Source: Rhizobiaceae bacterium CPCC 101076 (GTDB lineage: Bacteria > Pseudomonadota > Alphaproteobacteria > Rhizobiales > Methylopilaceae). Taken from it: a stretch of DNA of 64,000 nt. The translations under genes and the position numbers were made by a program. Positions within the stretch are counted from its first letter, which is position 1. Each line of letters begins with the position of its first letter. Under the pieces are notes generated by a model, which saw only the letters and a list, made by a program, of their open reading frames with translations, was not told the origin of the DNA and did not search any database. The stretch is taken from assembly GCA_003347645.1 (NCBI GenBank), contig QDFX01000001.1:345199-409198 (forward strand). Direction: 5' to 3'. Below, in pieces: positions 45,368-56,810 of this stretch.

Positions 45368-45793
45368 ATGGCCTTGTCCCGTTCGTCGTCGAGCCCCATC
45401 GAGCGTCCCTTCGATAAAGCGTCGGGCTATGCCCCGATCATGCTCAGCATCCTGCGCATCATGACCGGCCTGCTCCTGCTTCAGCACGGCCTGCAGAAAT
45501 TCGTCGGCTTCCCGGCTCCTCGGCCCAGCGGCAATGTGGAGTTGTTCTCGCTGATGGGCCTCGCCGCCGTCATCGAGACCTTCGGCGGCATCTTGATCAT
45601 CATCGGCCTGTTCACCCGGCCGGTGGCGTTCATCTGCGCCGGCTTCACCGCGGTCGCCTATTTCATGGCGCACGCCCCGCAGAATTTCTACCCGATCATC
45701 AACCAGGGCGAGCTCGCGGTCCTGTACTGCTTCGTCTTCCTCTATTTGATGCTCGCCGGCCCCGGCCCGTGGAGCATGGACGCCCGGCGCTAG
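45368..45793 (+). CDS. DoxX family membrane protein
   Basis: 141 residues from the ATG at 45368 (MALSRSSSSPIERPF). Four membrane helices, with LRIMTGLLLLQHGLQKFVGF, AAVIETFGGILIIIGLFTRP and AHAPQNFYPIINQGELAVLY, which are DoxX family hallmarks. The function is not well defined; some members take part in thiosulfate:quinone oxidoreductase or redox stress. Its stop overlaps the convergent next gene's stop by 4 bp. Confidence 0.9.
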   Translation: MALSRSSSSPIERPFDKASGYAPIMLSILRIMTGLLLLQHGLQKFVGFPAPRPSGNVELFSLMGLAAVIETFGGILIIIGLFTRPVAFICAGFTAVAYFMAHAPQNFYPIINQGELAVLYCFVFLYLMLAGPGPWSMDARR

Positions 45794-46161
45794 AGCTCGC
45801 TGCAGTTCTCGCCGACATAGGTCCGGAAATAGGCTGTCGACCCCGAAAGGGGCGGCAGCCTTTGTTCGCGCTGGTCCTCACGCAGGCAACGGCCGTAAAG
45901 GTCCTTGGCACGGAACAGAACGTTGAGATGGACGCGCATCGCCGAGCATCGCTCGGCTTTCGCCGCATTGTTCAGCGCGTCGACCCTGCGTTCGGTCGCC
46001 TGAAGCTCGGCGTCGAGCTTGCGGATATTGGCGTGGCAGAGCACCGATTCAGGCGCCTGGGCATGCGCCGTTCCGCATATGGCCAGCAGGCCGGATGCGA
46101 GCGCGAGCGTCGCGAACGGATTATTTCTTGAACGGGGACTTCCAGCCGATGTCCAGATCAT
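45790..46161 (-). CDS. Hypothetical exported protein
   Basis: About 123 residues if the ATG at 46161 is used; this overlaps the upstream small gene by 41 bp, so the start is uncertain. A hydrophobic segment (FATLALASGLLAICGTAHA) before QAPES is a signal peptide. The mature part has a helical stretch (ANIRKLDAELQATERRVDAL) and four cysteines. No family recognised. Confidence 0.65.
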   Translation of the reverse strand: MIWTSAGSPRSRNNPFATLALASGLLAICGTAHAQAPESVLCHANIRKLDAELQATERRVDALNNAAKAERCSAMRVHLNVLFRAKDLYGRCLREDQREQRLPPLSGSTAYFRTYVGENCSEL

Positions 46162-46360
46162 CGTCGTCGTCCTTGTCTTCATCGTGCTTCACGTCCTTGA
46201 ACAGCGCCGGCGCATGGACTTCCGGCTCGTGGAACGAGGCCTTGAATTTCTCGAAGCCGAGTTCGAAATCGCTCTTCTCCTCGTCCGCATGGGCGATGGC
46301 CAGCGGAGCGGCGGCGATGAGCGCGCCGAGGGCTGCAAGGCGTAAAGACTGACGGATCAT
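46121..46360 (-). CDS. Small hypothetical exported protein
   Basis: 79 residues from the ATG at 46360 with GGAGGA upstream. It has a signal peptide (MIRQSLRLAALGALIAAAPLAIAHA). The mature 55 residues are acidic with KDVKHDEDKDDDDDLDIGW and a basic SPFKK end, so it may bind metals or be disordered. It lies upstream of the preceding gene on the same strand. Function unknown. Confidence 0.65.
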   Translation of the reverse strand: MIRQSLRLAALGALIAAAPLAIAHADEEKSDFELGFEKFKASFHEPEVHAPALFKDVKHDEDKDDDDDLDIGWKSPFKK

Positions 46361-46525
46361 TGATTGTCCTCCACATCCGGAGAGAACCAAGATTCATGCC
46401 GAATTTGCATTCTGCAATAGGGCAAAGTTTTGACGAGCAGTCTCGCGCAATGCGACCTTTGATCGGTGGTCCGGCGTGCCTGTCTGTGGTCAGTTGCCAG
46501 CCATGGCCTGTTCGGGGATTCGAGT

Positions 46526-47647
46526 GTGAGCGTGCCCGCGCGGGGGCGCCTGTTGAGCGTCGATTTCTGGCGAGGGCTCGCGCTCGTCACGATCTTCGTC
46601 AACCACATCCCCGGCAATGCGTTCGAACACCTGACGCACCGCAATTTCGGTTTCTCGGATGCCACCGAGATCTTCGTCATGCTCGCGGGAGTCGCGGCCG
46701 CTCTGGCCTACCTGCCGCAATTCGCTGAACGCCGAAGCCTGCCGACCAGTTTCCGTATCGTCCGCCGCGCCTTCGATCTCTACATGGCGCATATCGTCCT
46801 GATCGTCTGCTGCGGCGCGATCATCGCCTATGCGGTCACGGCGACGGGCGACACCCGCTTCTTCGAGGCCCTGCACCTCGACATCCTGATCAACGACACG
46901 GTGCCCGGGCTGATCGGCCTGGCGACGCTCGGCCTCCAGCCGGCCTATCTCAACATCCTGCCGCTCTACATCATGCTGCTGCTGATGGCGCCGTTCCTGC
47001 TGCTCCTCGCTCGCATCCGGGTCGGTCTCGCCCTCGCGGTCTCCGCCGGCCTCTATGTCACCGCGCAATTGCTGTGGCTGAACCTGCCTACCTTTCCCTC
47101 GGAGGGCTGGTGGTTCCTCAATCCGCTCTGCTGGCAATTGCTGTTCGCGATCGGCGTCGCGATCGGCGCGATGATCCTGCGCGGCGAGCGGCCGGTGCGG
47201 TCGCCCGTTCTGTTCTGGATTGCCGTCGCCTATCTGGCGGTCTCGGCGGTCTGGATCGTCAGCGGCTTCTATCCGTCGTGGGATATCGCGCCCGTGCCGC
47301 GTTTTCTCTGGGATTTCGACAAGACCAATTTGTTCCTGCCGCGCCTCCTTCATGTGCTCGCGCTGGTCTACGTGGTCACTTATCTGCCGGTCGAAGCCTG
47401 GCTGAGGCGGCAGGCCTGGATCGCGCCGCTGGTAGCGCTCGGCAGGCACTCGCTGCCCGTCTTCTGCCTGGGAACGGTGATCGCGCTGGCGGGGCAGGTG
47501 ATCCGCGCCGTGACGGGCGGAATTTTTCCCGTTGATGTAGTTCTCATTGGCGGTGGTATCATCGCCCAGTTCATTCTTGCAGGTGTGCTCGAATGGTATC
47601 GAACGGAAACCGCGTCCGCCGCCTCGTTGCGGCCGGCGCGGCGCTGA
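46526..47647 (+). CDS. opgC: OpgC domain-containing membrane protein
   Basis: 373 residues from the GTG at 46526; an ATG/GTG a little later is possible. About ten membrane helices. The OpgC features are near the start: LLSVDFWRGLALVTIFVNHIPGNAFEHLTHRNFGFSDATEIFVMLAG, then WFLNPLCWQLLFAIGVA. OpgC adds succinyl groups to osmoregulated periplasmic glucans in E. coli. Its end overlaps the next gene by 55 bp, which suggests the two work together. Confidence 0.88.
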   Translation: MSVPARGRLLSVDFWRGLALVTIFVNHIPGNAFEHLTHRNFGFSDATEIFVMLAGVAAALAYLPQFAERRSLPTSFRIVRRAFDLYMAHIVLIVCCGAIIAYAVTATGDTRFFEALHLDILINDTVPGLIGLATLGLQPAYLNILPLYIMLLLMAPFLLLLARIRVGLALAVSAGLYVTAQLLWLNLPTFPSEGWWFLNPLCWQLLFAIGVAIGAMILRGERPVRSPVLFWIAVAYLAVSAVWIVSGFYPSWDIAPVPRFLWDFDKTNLFLPRLLHVLALVYVVTYLPVEAWLRRQAWIAPLVALGRHSLPVFCLGTVIALAGQVIRAVTGGIFPVDVVLIGGGIIAQFILAGVLEWYRTETASAASLRPARR

Positions 47648-48321
47648 TCGCGGCAATTATTGTCCCGGCCATGAGCTGGGCGGATGCGGGCGTTCCCGCA
47701 CGCTGCGCTGTGCCCGATGCCTATCTCAAATTCTCCGCCGATCTCGACCGCACCGAAGGTCTTCTCGACCGCAAGCGCCCGGTCCGCGTCCTCGTCCTCG
47801 GCCCCGCTCTGAGCGCCGAGGGGCAGGATCGCCGTTCGCTCGAAATAGCGCTCGAGCAGAAGCTCGCCGGCAGCCAGTTCGAAATCACCGAAGCCATGTC
47901 GGCCGGCCTCGCCGAGGATGATTTCGAGCGCCTGCGCACCGCCGTCGCCGAGACCTCGCCGGATCTCGTCATCTGGCAGGTCGGCGTCCGTGACGCGATG
48001 GCGTCGAGCGACGTCGCCGATTTCGAGGCGGTCCTCGATCAGGCGAGTGCCTGGATGAACGCGCGCGGCCCGGACCTCGTCCTCGTCGATCCACCCTTCG
48101 TGCCGCATGTCGCGCACGAGAGGATCTACACGCCCTATGTCGGAGAGATCGGAGAGGTGTCGCGCACGGAAGGCGTGCCGGTCATCCGGCGCTACGCGGC
48201 GATGCAATATCTCAGCATGCAGGATCAGGCGAAGCGGCTGCCCGTGATGTCCGGAGCGCTGCCGCGCTCGCCCTGCGTCACGGAATTCATGGCAGAGGCG
48301 ATCGTCCGCGCCGTCCGCTGA
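47593..48321 (+). CDS. SGNH-fold exported protein with a degenerate active site
   Basis: 242 residues with a signal peptide (MVSNGNRVRRLVAAGAALIAAIIVPAMS). The fold is suggested by VRVLVLGPALSAEG, PDLVIWQVGVRDAMAS and VLVDPPFVPH. The nucleophile block is GPALS rather than GDSL or GSS, and the C-terminal D-x-x-H expected near LPRSPCVTEFMAEAI is missing, so hydrolase activity is doubtful. The gene starts 55 bp inside opgC. A role with the OpgC protein in modifying a periplasmic polymer is inference. Confidence 0.75.
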   Translation: MVSNGNRVRRLVAAGAALIAAIIVPAMSWADAGVPARCAVPDAYLKFSADLDRTEGLLDRKRPVRVLVLGPALSAEGQDRRSLEIALEQKLAGSQFEITEAMSAGLAEDDFERLRTAVAETSPDLVIWQVGVRDAMASSDVADFEAVLDQASAWMNARGPDLVLVDPPFVPHVAHERIYTPYVGEIGEVSRTEGVPVIRRYAAMQYLSMQDQAKRLPVMSGALPRSPCVTEFMAEAIVRAVR

Positions 48322-48327
48322 AGCGAA

Positions 48328-48350
48328 ACCGGCCGGACGATCCGGCCGGT
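48328..48350. terminator. Bidirectional terminator
   Basis: Perfect 10 bp stem ACCGGCCGGA / TCCGGCCGGT with loop CGA. On the minus strand it is followed by TTTC, so it suits the convergent small gene at 48364-48630 as well as the SGNH gene. Confidence 0.8.
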
Positions 48351-48363
48351 CTCGTTGACGGAC

Positions 48364-48630
48364 TTAGTCCCTGTCGGAACTGGTGATCATGAAGGCCTGA
48401 TCGAGTTGCAGGTCTTCGGTCGAGCCGTCCGGAGCCTGGGCCTCGTCGACTTCCCAATAGCCGTCGTCATCCCATTCAATATCGCCCCAGGCGGTGAAGC
48501 CCTGGGATTGGAGCACGTCGGCAATGATCTGCCGTTCTTCGGGCGAAGGATCGCGGTCGGCCAGCGCGGCCGTCAGGGGCAGGGCGGCGAACGCACCGGC
48601 GATGGCGGCGAGGCGGAGGATCTTCTGCAT
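48364..48630 (-). CDS. Small exported PepSY-like protein
   Basis: 88 residues with a signal peptide (MQKILRLAAIAGAFAALPLTAALA). The mature part resembles a PepSY half domain: SPEERQIIADVLQSQGFTAWGDIEWDDDGYWEVDEAQA. It lies in the periplasm and might bind a metal or inhibit a protease, neither of which is shown. It follows the exported gene at 48707-49387 by 76 bp. Confidence 0.75.
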   Translation of the reverse strand: MQKILRLAAIAGAFAALPLTAALADRDPSPEERQIIADVLQSQGFTAWGDIEWDDDGYWEVDEAQAPDGSTEDLQLDQAFMITSSDRD

Positions 48631-48706
48631 TGTCTTCTCCCTTGCTGAAAGGTTTTAACAGCAGCGGGAATATGGGGCGGAAGAATGGTCCGGCCACCCC
48701 AGCGGG

Positions 48707-49387
48707 CTATTTTGGCGCGGTTCCGTCGGCCGGAGCGGCATCGTCCGCAGGCGGCGCCTCCTCCGGCATTTCCTCACCGGGATAGAAGACCGACCATTGC
48801 ACGACGGTCGGATTCACCGCTTTCATGTCGGGGCTGTCGGAGGGGAATTCGCCGTCGCCCGAAACCTTGCTGCGGACAGGCTCCGGCGTCTTGTCATCCG
48901 GCAGGAAGCTCGCGCCGAGCAGGCATTCGCCCGGCTGGTGGACGAGCTTGCCGTCCTTGGCGTCGATGATCGCGCCGCCGAGATCCCAGTCGAAGCCGGT
49001 CATCACGAACGGGCCGCCATTGATCTTCTCGACGTCGGCGAGCGTCGCACCGTTCTTCATTCCGGCCTCCGAGACCCATTGCGAATCGCCTGGAACGTCG
49101 ACGGCGGCGAGGCCGGTCTTGGTCTCGTCGTCGAGCCAGGTGAATTCAAGCCGCTTCGTAGGATCCTTGGCGTAGACGACCGTCACCTCGCCAGTTTCGC
49201 CTTCGACGCCGTCATAGGCCTCGGTGGTCACGTTGTCCGCGCCGAACGTGTCCTGCAGCAGCTTGAAGCTCGAATCCTTGCCGAAAGGGCCGGAGCAGCG
49301 GATGACATTGTCGGTCGGCGCCTGGGCCAGGGCAGGGCCGGCGACCATCAGGCCAAGGGCGAGAAGCGGAATGGTCCTGATGGTCAT
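48707..49387 (-). CDS. Hypothetical exported protein
   Basis: 226 residues with a signal peptide (MTIRTIPLLALGLMVAGPALA). It has paired cysteines (IRCSGPFGKDSS and GECLLGAS) and repeated beta-like segments such as EVTVVYAKDPTKRLEFTW, and ends in a Pro/Ala/Asp-rich tail. A conserved family in Rhizobiales is likely but I do not recognise a name. It starts 3 bp after the uvrB stop. Confidence 0.7.
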   Translation of the reverse strand: MTIRTIPLLALGLMVAGPALAQAPTDNVIRCSGPFGKDSSFKLLQDTFGADNVTTEAYDGVEGETGEVTVVYAKDPTKRLEFTWLDDETKTGLAAVDVPGDSQWVSEAGMKNGATLADVEKINGGPFVMTGFDWDLGGAIIDAKDGKLVHQPGECLLGASFLPDDKTPEPVRSKVSGDGEFPSDSPDMKAVNPTVVQWSVFYPGEEMPEEAPPADDAAPADGTAPK

Positions 49388-49390
49388 GTG

Positions 49391-52087
<2,697 letters not shown>

Positions 52088-52179
52088 CGTCAGAATATGG
52101 TCGCGTTCGTGGCGGATTGGGAGAGGGCGTCGCCATTCAGAACGACGCAAATCACAATCGCGGGCGGGGAGAACTGCGT

Positions 52180-53337
52180 ATGAGCCTGTTTCGTCGGATG
52201 GGCCTGCTCATGCTGGCCGCGAACCTATCGTCTCCAGCCTTCGCCCAGAACGCCTGCGTTCCCCGCGACACCCCGGATATCGGCGTCGACAACAGCAAGT
52301 CCGATCCGCTCAACCGCTGGTGCGCGGAGGAGGGGAAATGCGGCTTCATTAACGCCCAGGGCAAATGGGTCATCCCGCCGAAATACGAGGATGCCGTCGC
52401 GTCCGAAGGCTTCCTCGCGGCCGCTCAGGACGGCGTCTGGGGCTTCCTGAACGATAAGGGCGATTGGATCGCCCAGCCGGCCTACGACATCGACCCGGAC
52501 GACCCGCCTTTTGCAGAGGGAATGGCAGCGGTCATGGCCGGCGAGAAATGGGGCTATGTCGATCGGACCGGCAAGCTTGCAATCGAGGCCAGGTTCGACG
52601 AGGCGCAGATCTTCAGCGAGGGCCTCGCCGCGGTGATGGTCGGTGAGAAGCGCTTCTACATCGACAAGACCGGCGCCACCGCCGTCGAGCCGAAGGAGGC
52701 GTTCGATTATCTCGACTGGTTCTCCGAAGGCGTCGCCGTCGTCACCAAGGACGGAAAATACGGCCTCATCGACAAGACGGGCGCGGTCCTCATCGAGCCG
52801 AAATTCGGCTGGCTCGGCGCTTCCGCCGGTGGCCTCCTGGTTGCCCAGCAGGGCGAGAAATACGGGGTCGTCGACAAGACCGGCACCTGGCTGGTGAAGC
52901 CGATCTACGAATCGATCGACGGCTTCTCACAGGGCGTCGCCCCGGCCCAGCTCGGAAAATGGGGCTTCATCGACAGCTGCGGAAAATGGGTCGTCCAGGC
53001 CGAGTATGATGAGGAGACGAACTTCGACGGCGGCCCGGCCACCGTCCAGAAGAACGGCAAATGGGGGCTGATCGACAAGAGCGGCAAGGAAATCCTCAAG
53101 CCGCAATTCGCCCGCATCAACGGCGAGAACGGCTGGATCGACGGCGTCATGCCGTTCGCCAGGGAAGAGGACGGGCCGGAAGGCCTGATCGACAAGACCG
53201 GCAAGGTCGTCGTCGACGCCCAGTACGACAGCGTGCTGCCGCTCGGCGGCGGGCTGATCTGGGTCTACCAGGGCGAGGACGAGAAGCTGCTGAAGCTGGA
53301 TGGCAGCGAGATCGCGATCGAGCAGGCGCCGCAGTAA
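52180..53337 (+). CDS. WG-repeat exported protein
   Basis: 385 residues with a signal peptide ([22 protein letters not shown]). About eight to ten WG/KWG repeats follow with the pattern [11 protein letters not shown]...P.YD, for example [49 protein letters not shown] and [12 protein letters not shown]. Repeat length is about 33-48 residues. This makes a beta-propeller-like surface, probably periplasmic or cell-surface, of unknown partner. It diverges from uvrB. Confidence 0.9.
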   Translation: MSLFRRMGLLMLAANLSSPAFAQNACVPRDTPDIGVDNSKSDPLNRWCAEEGKCGFINAQGKWVIPPKYEDAVASEGFLAAAQDGVWGFLNDKGDWIAQPAYDIDPDDPPFAEGMAAVMAGEKWGYVDRTGKLAIEARFDEAQIFSEGLAAVMVGEKRFYIDKTGATAVEPKEAFDYLDWFSEGVAVVTKDGKYGLIDKTGAVLIEPKFGWLGASAGGLLVAQQGEKYGVVDKTGTWLVKPIYESIDGFSQGVAPAQLGKWGFIDSCGKWVVQAEYDEETNFDGGPATVQKNGKWGLIDKSGKEILKPQFARINGENGWIDGVMPFAREEDGPEGLIDKTGKVVVDAQYDSVLPLGGGLIWVYQGEDEKLLKLDGSEIAIEQAPQ

Positions 53338-53348
53338 ACAATCACGCC

Positions 53349-53429
53349 CGTCATCCTCCGGCTTGACCGGAGGATTCATGCCTTGGGGCGGGCGCCCAAT
53401 GGGTCCTCCGGTCAAGCCGGAGGACGACG
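53349..53429. repeat. REP-like double palindrome
   Basis: TCCTCCGGCTTGACCGGAGGA at 53354-53374 and TCCTCCGGTCAAGCCGGAGGA at 53404-53424 are perfect reverse complements, and each is itself a hairpin (TCCTCCGG / CCGGAGGA). The flanks CGTCA and GACG extend the symmetry. The 29 bp between is GC-rich. It lies just after the WG-repeat gene and is likely a dispersed intergenic repeat. Confidence 0.85.
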
Positions 53430-53547
53430 CCGATGGCATTTCCACCGCTTTCCCGCGTTCATCGTCGGACAGACCGCCTCGCCTGATTGACGAAGCCGGG
53501 CGCCTCCCGTTCGATCTCAATTGGGGACTCAGAAGGGGATCGAAAAC

Positions 53548-54870
53548 ATGGCCGACACGACGGGGAGCCGCTCCGGGGGAGCGTTCGAGCGCTATTTCGC
53601 CCTGGCGGCAAACGGGACCACGGTCCGGACCGAGGTGATCGCGGGTATCACCACCTTCCTGACCATGGCCTACATCATCTTCGTCAATCCCAACATCCTC
53701 TCGGCTTCGGGCATGCCGAAGGAGGCCGTCTTCGTCGCGACCTGCGTCGCCGCGGCGGTCGCTACCCTGATCATGGGCCTCTATGCCAAATATCCGATCG
53801 CGCTCGCGCCGGGTATGGGCCTCAACGCCTTCTTTGCCTTCTACGTCGTCGGCGCGCTCGGCTTCTCCTGGCAGCAGGCTTTGGCCTGCGTGTTCATCTC
53901 GGGCATCCTGGCGCTGATCATTTCCATCCTGCCGATCCGCGCTTGGCTGATCAACGCAATCCCACACAGCCTGAAGATGGCGACATCGGCCGGCATAGGC
54001 TTCTTCCTCGCCATCATCGCGCTTCAGGGCGCAGGTCTCGTCGTCGACAGCCCGGCGACGCTGGTCACCCATGGCAAGATCCTCAGCGCGGCGCCGCTCC
54101 TCGCGCTGCTCGGCTTCGTCATCATCGCCGCGCTGAACCAGCTCAAGATCATCGGCTCCACCATCATCGGCATCCTCGCCGTGACGATCATCGGCATCCC
54201 ACTCGGCGTCGCCTCGCTCGGTGCGGTCTTCGCCGTCCCGCCGAACCCGATGTCGACCTTCCTCGCGCTCGATTTCTCCCGCGCGGCCGAAGGCACGTTC
54301 TGGATCGTCGCGCTGACCATGTTCTTCGTCGACTTCTTCGACACCGCCGGCACGCTCGTCGGCGTCACCCATCGCGCCGGACTTCTCGACGAGGAGGGCA
54401 AGCTGCCCCGCCTGCGCGAGGCGCTCATCGCCGACTCCTCGGCCACCACGATCGGCGCGCTGATCGGCACGTCGAACACGACCAGCTACATCGAATCCGC
54501 CGCGGGCGTCGCCGCCGGCGGCCGCACCGGTCTCGCATCCGTCGTCACCGCGATCTGCTTCCTGCTTGCGCTGTTCCTCGCGCCGCTCGCGGGTACTATC
54601 CCGGTCTATGCGACGGCCGCCGCGCTTCTGTTCGTCGCGGTGGTGATGTCCCGGGCCCTCGCCGAGGTTGATTGGGACGACCTCACCGAGGCCGCGCCGG
54701 CCGCCATAACCGCGATCGCGATGCCGCTGACCTATTCCATCGCCATGGGCCTGGGCCTCGGCTTCATCACCTATGCGATCATCAAGCTGCTGACCGGCCG
54801 GCTGCAGGACCTCACGCCGCCGGTCATCCTGCTCGCCGTCGTCTTCGCGATCATGCTGCCGATGCTCTGA
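53548..54870 (+). CDS. NCS2 family permease (AzgA-like purine transporter)
   Basis: 440 residues from the ATG at 53548; a TTG start 9 codons upstream is less likely. About 12-14 membrane segments. Family features: EVIAGITTFLTMAYIIFVNP, APGMGLNAFFAF, and SNTTSYIESAAGVAAGGRTGLAS with the substrate-site region. In E. coli, close homologues carry adenine, guanine and hypoxanthine. It is 6 bp upstream of the DUF486 gene, with which it is probably co-transcribed. Confidence 0.9.
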   Translation: MADTTGSRSGGAFERYFALAANGTTVRTEVIAGITTFLTMAYIIFVNPNILSASGMPKEAVFVATCVAAAVATLIMGLYAKYPIALAPGMGLNAFFAFYVVGALGFSWQQALACVFISGILALIISILPIRAWLINAIPHSLKMATSAGIGFFLAIIALQGAGLVVDSPATLVTHGKILSAAPLLALLGFVIIAALNQLKIIGSTIIGILAVTIIGIPLGVASLGAVFAVPPNPMSTFLALDFSRAAEGTFWIVALTMFFVDFFDTAGTLVGVTHRAGLLDEEGKLPRLREALIADSSATTIGALIGTSNTTSYIESAAGVAAGGRTGLASVVTAICFLLALFLAPLAGTIPVYATAAALLFVAVVMSRALAEVDWDDLTEAAPAAITAIAMPLTYSIAMGLGLGFITYAIIKLLTGRLQDLTPPVILLAVVFAIMLPML

Positions 54871-54875
54871 TCGCA

Positions 54876-55229
54876 ATGTCGGTGCTGTCTTCGCCTGCCT
54901 TTGCCCCGATCCTGATGCTCGTGCTGTCCAACGTCTTCATGACGTTCGCCTGGTACGGCCATCTCAGGTTCTCGTCGTCACCGCTCTGGATCGCGGTCAT
55001 GGCGAGTTGGAGCATTGCCTTCTTCGAGTACTGGTTGGCGGTTCCGGCCAATCGCATCGGCCACGCGGTCTATTCGGCTGCCCAGCTCAAGACGATGCAG
55101 GAAGTTGTCACCCTGATCGTCTTCGCCGGCTTCTCGGTGCTTTACCTGAAGGAGCCGCTCGGCTGGAACCACGCGCTCGGGTTCGCGCTCATCGCTGGCG
55201 GCGCGGCCATGATCTTCCACAAATTCTGA
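54876..55229 (+). CDS. DMT family protein (DUF486)
   Basis: 117 residues from the ATG at 54876. Four membrane helices with MTFAWYGHLRF, SIAFFEYWLAVPANRIG and FSVLYLKEPLGWNHALGFALI, which mark DUF486. It resembles half of a drug/metabolite transporter. The gene starts 5 bp after the permease stop. A function has not been shown. Confidence 0.88.
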   Translation: MSVLSSPAFAPILMLVLSNVFMTFAWYGHLRFSSSPLWIAVMASWSIAFFEYWLAVPANRIGHAVYSAAQLKTMQEVVTLIVFAGFSVLYLKEPLGWNHALGFALIAGGAAMIFHKF

Positions 55230-55232
55230 AGC

Positions 55233-55403
55233 TTACAGGCCGCGGATGACCGTCGAGATCGCGAGCACTGCCCAGGCCGCGAACATCACCACGAATTCGT
55301 GGCCGTCGACGATCGGGATCGACGTCACGAGCGCGAGAACCGCGAGCACGGCGAGGACCGCTGAGATCAGAAACATGATTGCGGATGGCTTGCCGACGCG
55401 CAT
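55233..55403 (-). CDS. Small membrane protein
   Basis: 56 residues from the ATG at 55403, with GGGGGA at a good distance upstream. It reads MRVGKPSAIMFLISAVLAVL, a loop with SIPIVDGHEF, and VVMFAAWAVLAISTVIRGL, so it has two membrane helices. It faces the DUF486 gene with 3 bp between stops. The family is found widely in Rhizobiales as far as I recall; no function known. Confidence 0.65.
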   Translation of the reverse strand: MRVGKPSAIMFLISAVLAVLAVLALVTSIPIVDGHEFVVMFAAWAVLAISTVIRGL

Positions 55404-55464
55404 GCGATTCCCCCAAATGACGCAGGCCTAACCTCTCGTGCCGTCAGTGGTATGACAAGCGGCG

Positions 55465-56574
55465 TTAGTTCCCGGGGCTCAATCGCAGCAGCTTTCCGTT
55501 GGATGAATCGGTCAGCACATAGAGAGCGCCGTCGGGACCTTGGCACACGTCGCGGATGCGCTCGCCGAGGTCGGACAGCAGCCGTTCGTCCTTGCCGGGT
55601 TTGCCGTCCGTGATGTCGACCCGGACCAGTTCCTCGCTCTTCAGCGCGCCGATGAAGAGATCGCCCTTCCATTCCGGGAAGAGGTCGCCCGTATAGAAGG
55701 CCATCCCGGAGGGCGCGAAGCTCGGATCCCAATATTTCGCAGGCTGCTCCATCCCGGCTTTCGCGGTGCCTTCGCCGATCTTGCTGCCGTCGTAGTTCAC
55801 GCCGTAGCTGATCACCGGCCAGCCATAATTCTTGCCGGGTTCTGGGATGTTGATCTCATCGCCGCCGCGCGCGCCATGCTCGACGATCCAGAGCTTGCCG
55901 GTCTCCGGATTGATCGCCGCACTCTGCGGGTTGCGATGGCCATACGAGTAGATTTCCGGCCGGGCGCCTTCGCGGTCAACGAATGGATTGTCCTTCGGCA
56001 CGCTGCCGTCGGCATTGATCCGGACGACCTTGCCGAGCAGCCCGTCGAGCCTTTGCGCCTGTTCGCGATAGTCCGAGCGCTCGCCGAGGGTGACGAACAG
56101 GGTGCCATCCGGTGCGAAGACGAGCCGGGAGCCGAAGTGGTTCGATCCAGGCAGCTTCGGAACCTGCCGGAAGATCACCTGCGGATGTTCCAGCCGCGCT
56201 CCGTCGTCGGACAGCCGTGCCTTGGAGACGGCCGTTCCCGTCCCTCTGTCTCCTGCTTCCGAATAGGAGAGATAGATGAAGCGGTTCTGGGCGAAGGCCG
56301 GGTCCAGCGCGACATCGAGCAAGCCGCCCTGTCCCCGCGCGTAAACCTTCGGCGCTCCGCTCACCTCGACGCGTTTCCCATCGGCGCTGATCAGGACCAG
56401 TCCGCCGGAGCGCTCGGTCACCAGCATCCGCCGATCCGGCAGGAAAACCACGCCCCAGGGGTGGTCGAGCCCGCTCACCACCGTGTCGATCTTGAGCTTC
56501 GTATCGGCGGATGCGGGGAGGGCGATGATTGCGAAGGAAAGAGCGAGAGCGGTGAGCGGCAGCTTGAACGTCAT
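55465..56574 (-). CDS. PQQ-dependent sugar dehydrogenase (soluble aldose type)
   Basis: 369 residues from the ATG at 56574 ([22 protein letters not shown], signal peptide). The six-bladed propeller of the GdhB/YliI family is indicated by [80 protein letters not shown] and [12 protein letters not shown]. His and Arg residues in the latter motif match the catalytic and PQQ-binding residues of this family. It oxidises aldoses in the periplasm. It diverges from flgE. Confidence 0.92.
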   Translation of the reverse strand: MTFKLPLTALALSFAIIALPASADTKLKIDTVVSGLDHPWGVVFLPDRRMLVTERSGGLVLISADGKRVEVSGAPKVYARGQGGLLDVALDPAFAQNRFIYLSYSEAGDRGTGTAVSKARLSDDGARLEHPQVIFRQVPKLPGSNHFGSRLVFAPDGTLFVTLGERSDYREQAQRLDGLLGKVVRINADGSVPKDNPFVDREGARPEIYSYGHRNPQSAAINPETGKLWIVEHGARGGDEINIPEPGKNYGWPVISYGVNYDGSKIGEGTAKAGMEQPAKYWDPSFAPSGMAFYTGDLFPEWKGDLFIGALKSEELVRVDITDGKPGKDERLLSDLGERIRDVCQGPDGALYVLTDSSNGKLLRLSPGN

Positions 56575-56810
56575 ATCGGTCTCCTCCTGGGTGCCAGATA
56601 GGGTCCAAGGCGACCGGCGCAACTGGTAATTTTACGCCGGTCGGGCCAGGCATTTTTTGCCGGATGCGGAGAGTTTTGCCGCCGGATCGCGTCCGTCGCT
56701 CCATCTAAGTCATTGATTTATCAGCGGCGGCACGCTGGCCTCCGCCTTGCAACGTCTCTGGCAGGCAATTCATCCGGCGCGCAGTTCGTGCCGGTGTCGG
56801 GAGACGAAGC

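Noticed and set aside
52088..52179. A LexA/SOS box upstream of uvrB
   Set aside because: Searched by eye for GTTC-N7-GTTC and its reverse in the divergent spacer; none is present.
52927..54876. A 649-codon open frame on the minus strand opposite the WG-repeat and permease genes
   Set aside because: It crosses two real genes and a palindromic repeat, and its product is a low-complexity Arg/Asp/Gly chain, typical of shadow frames.
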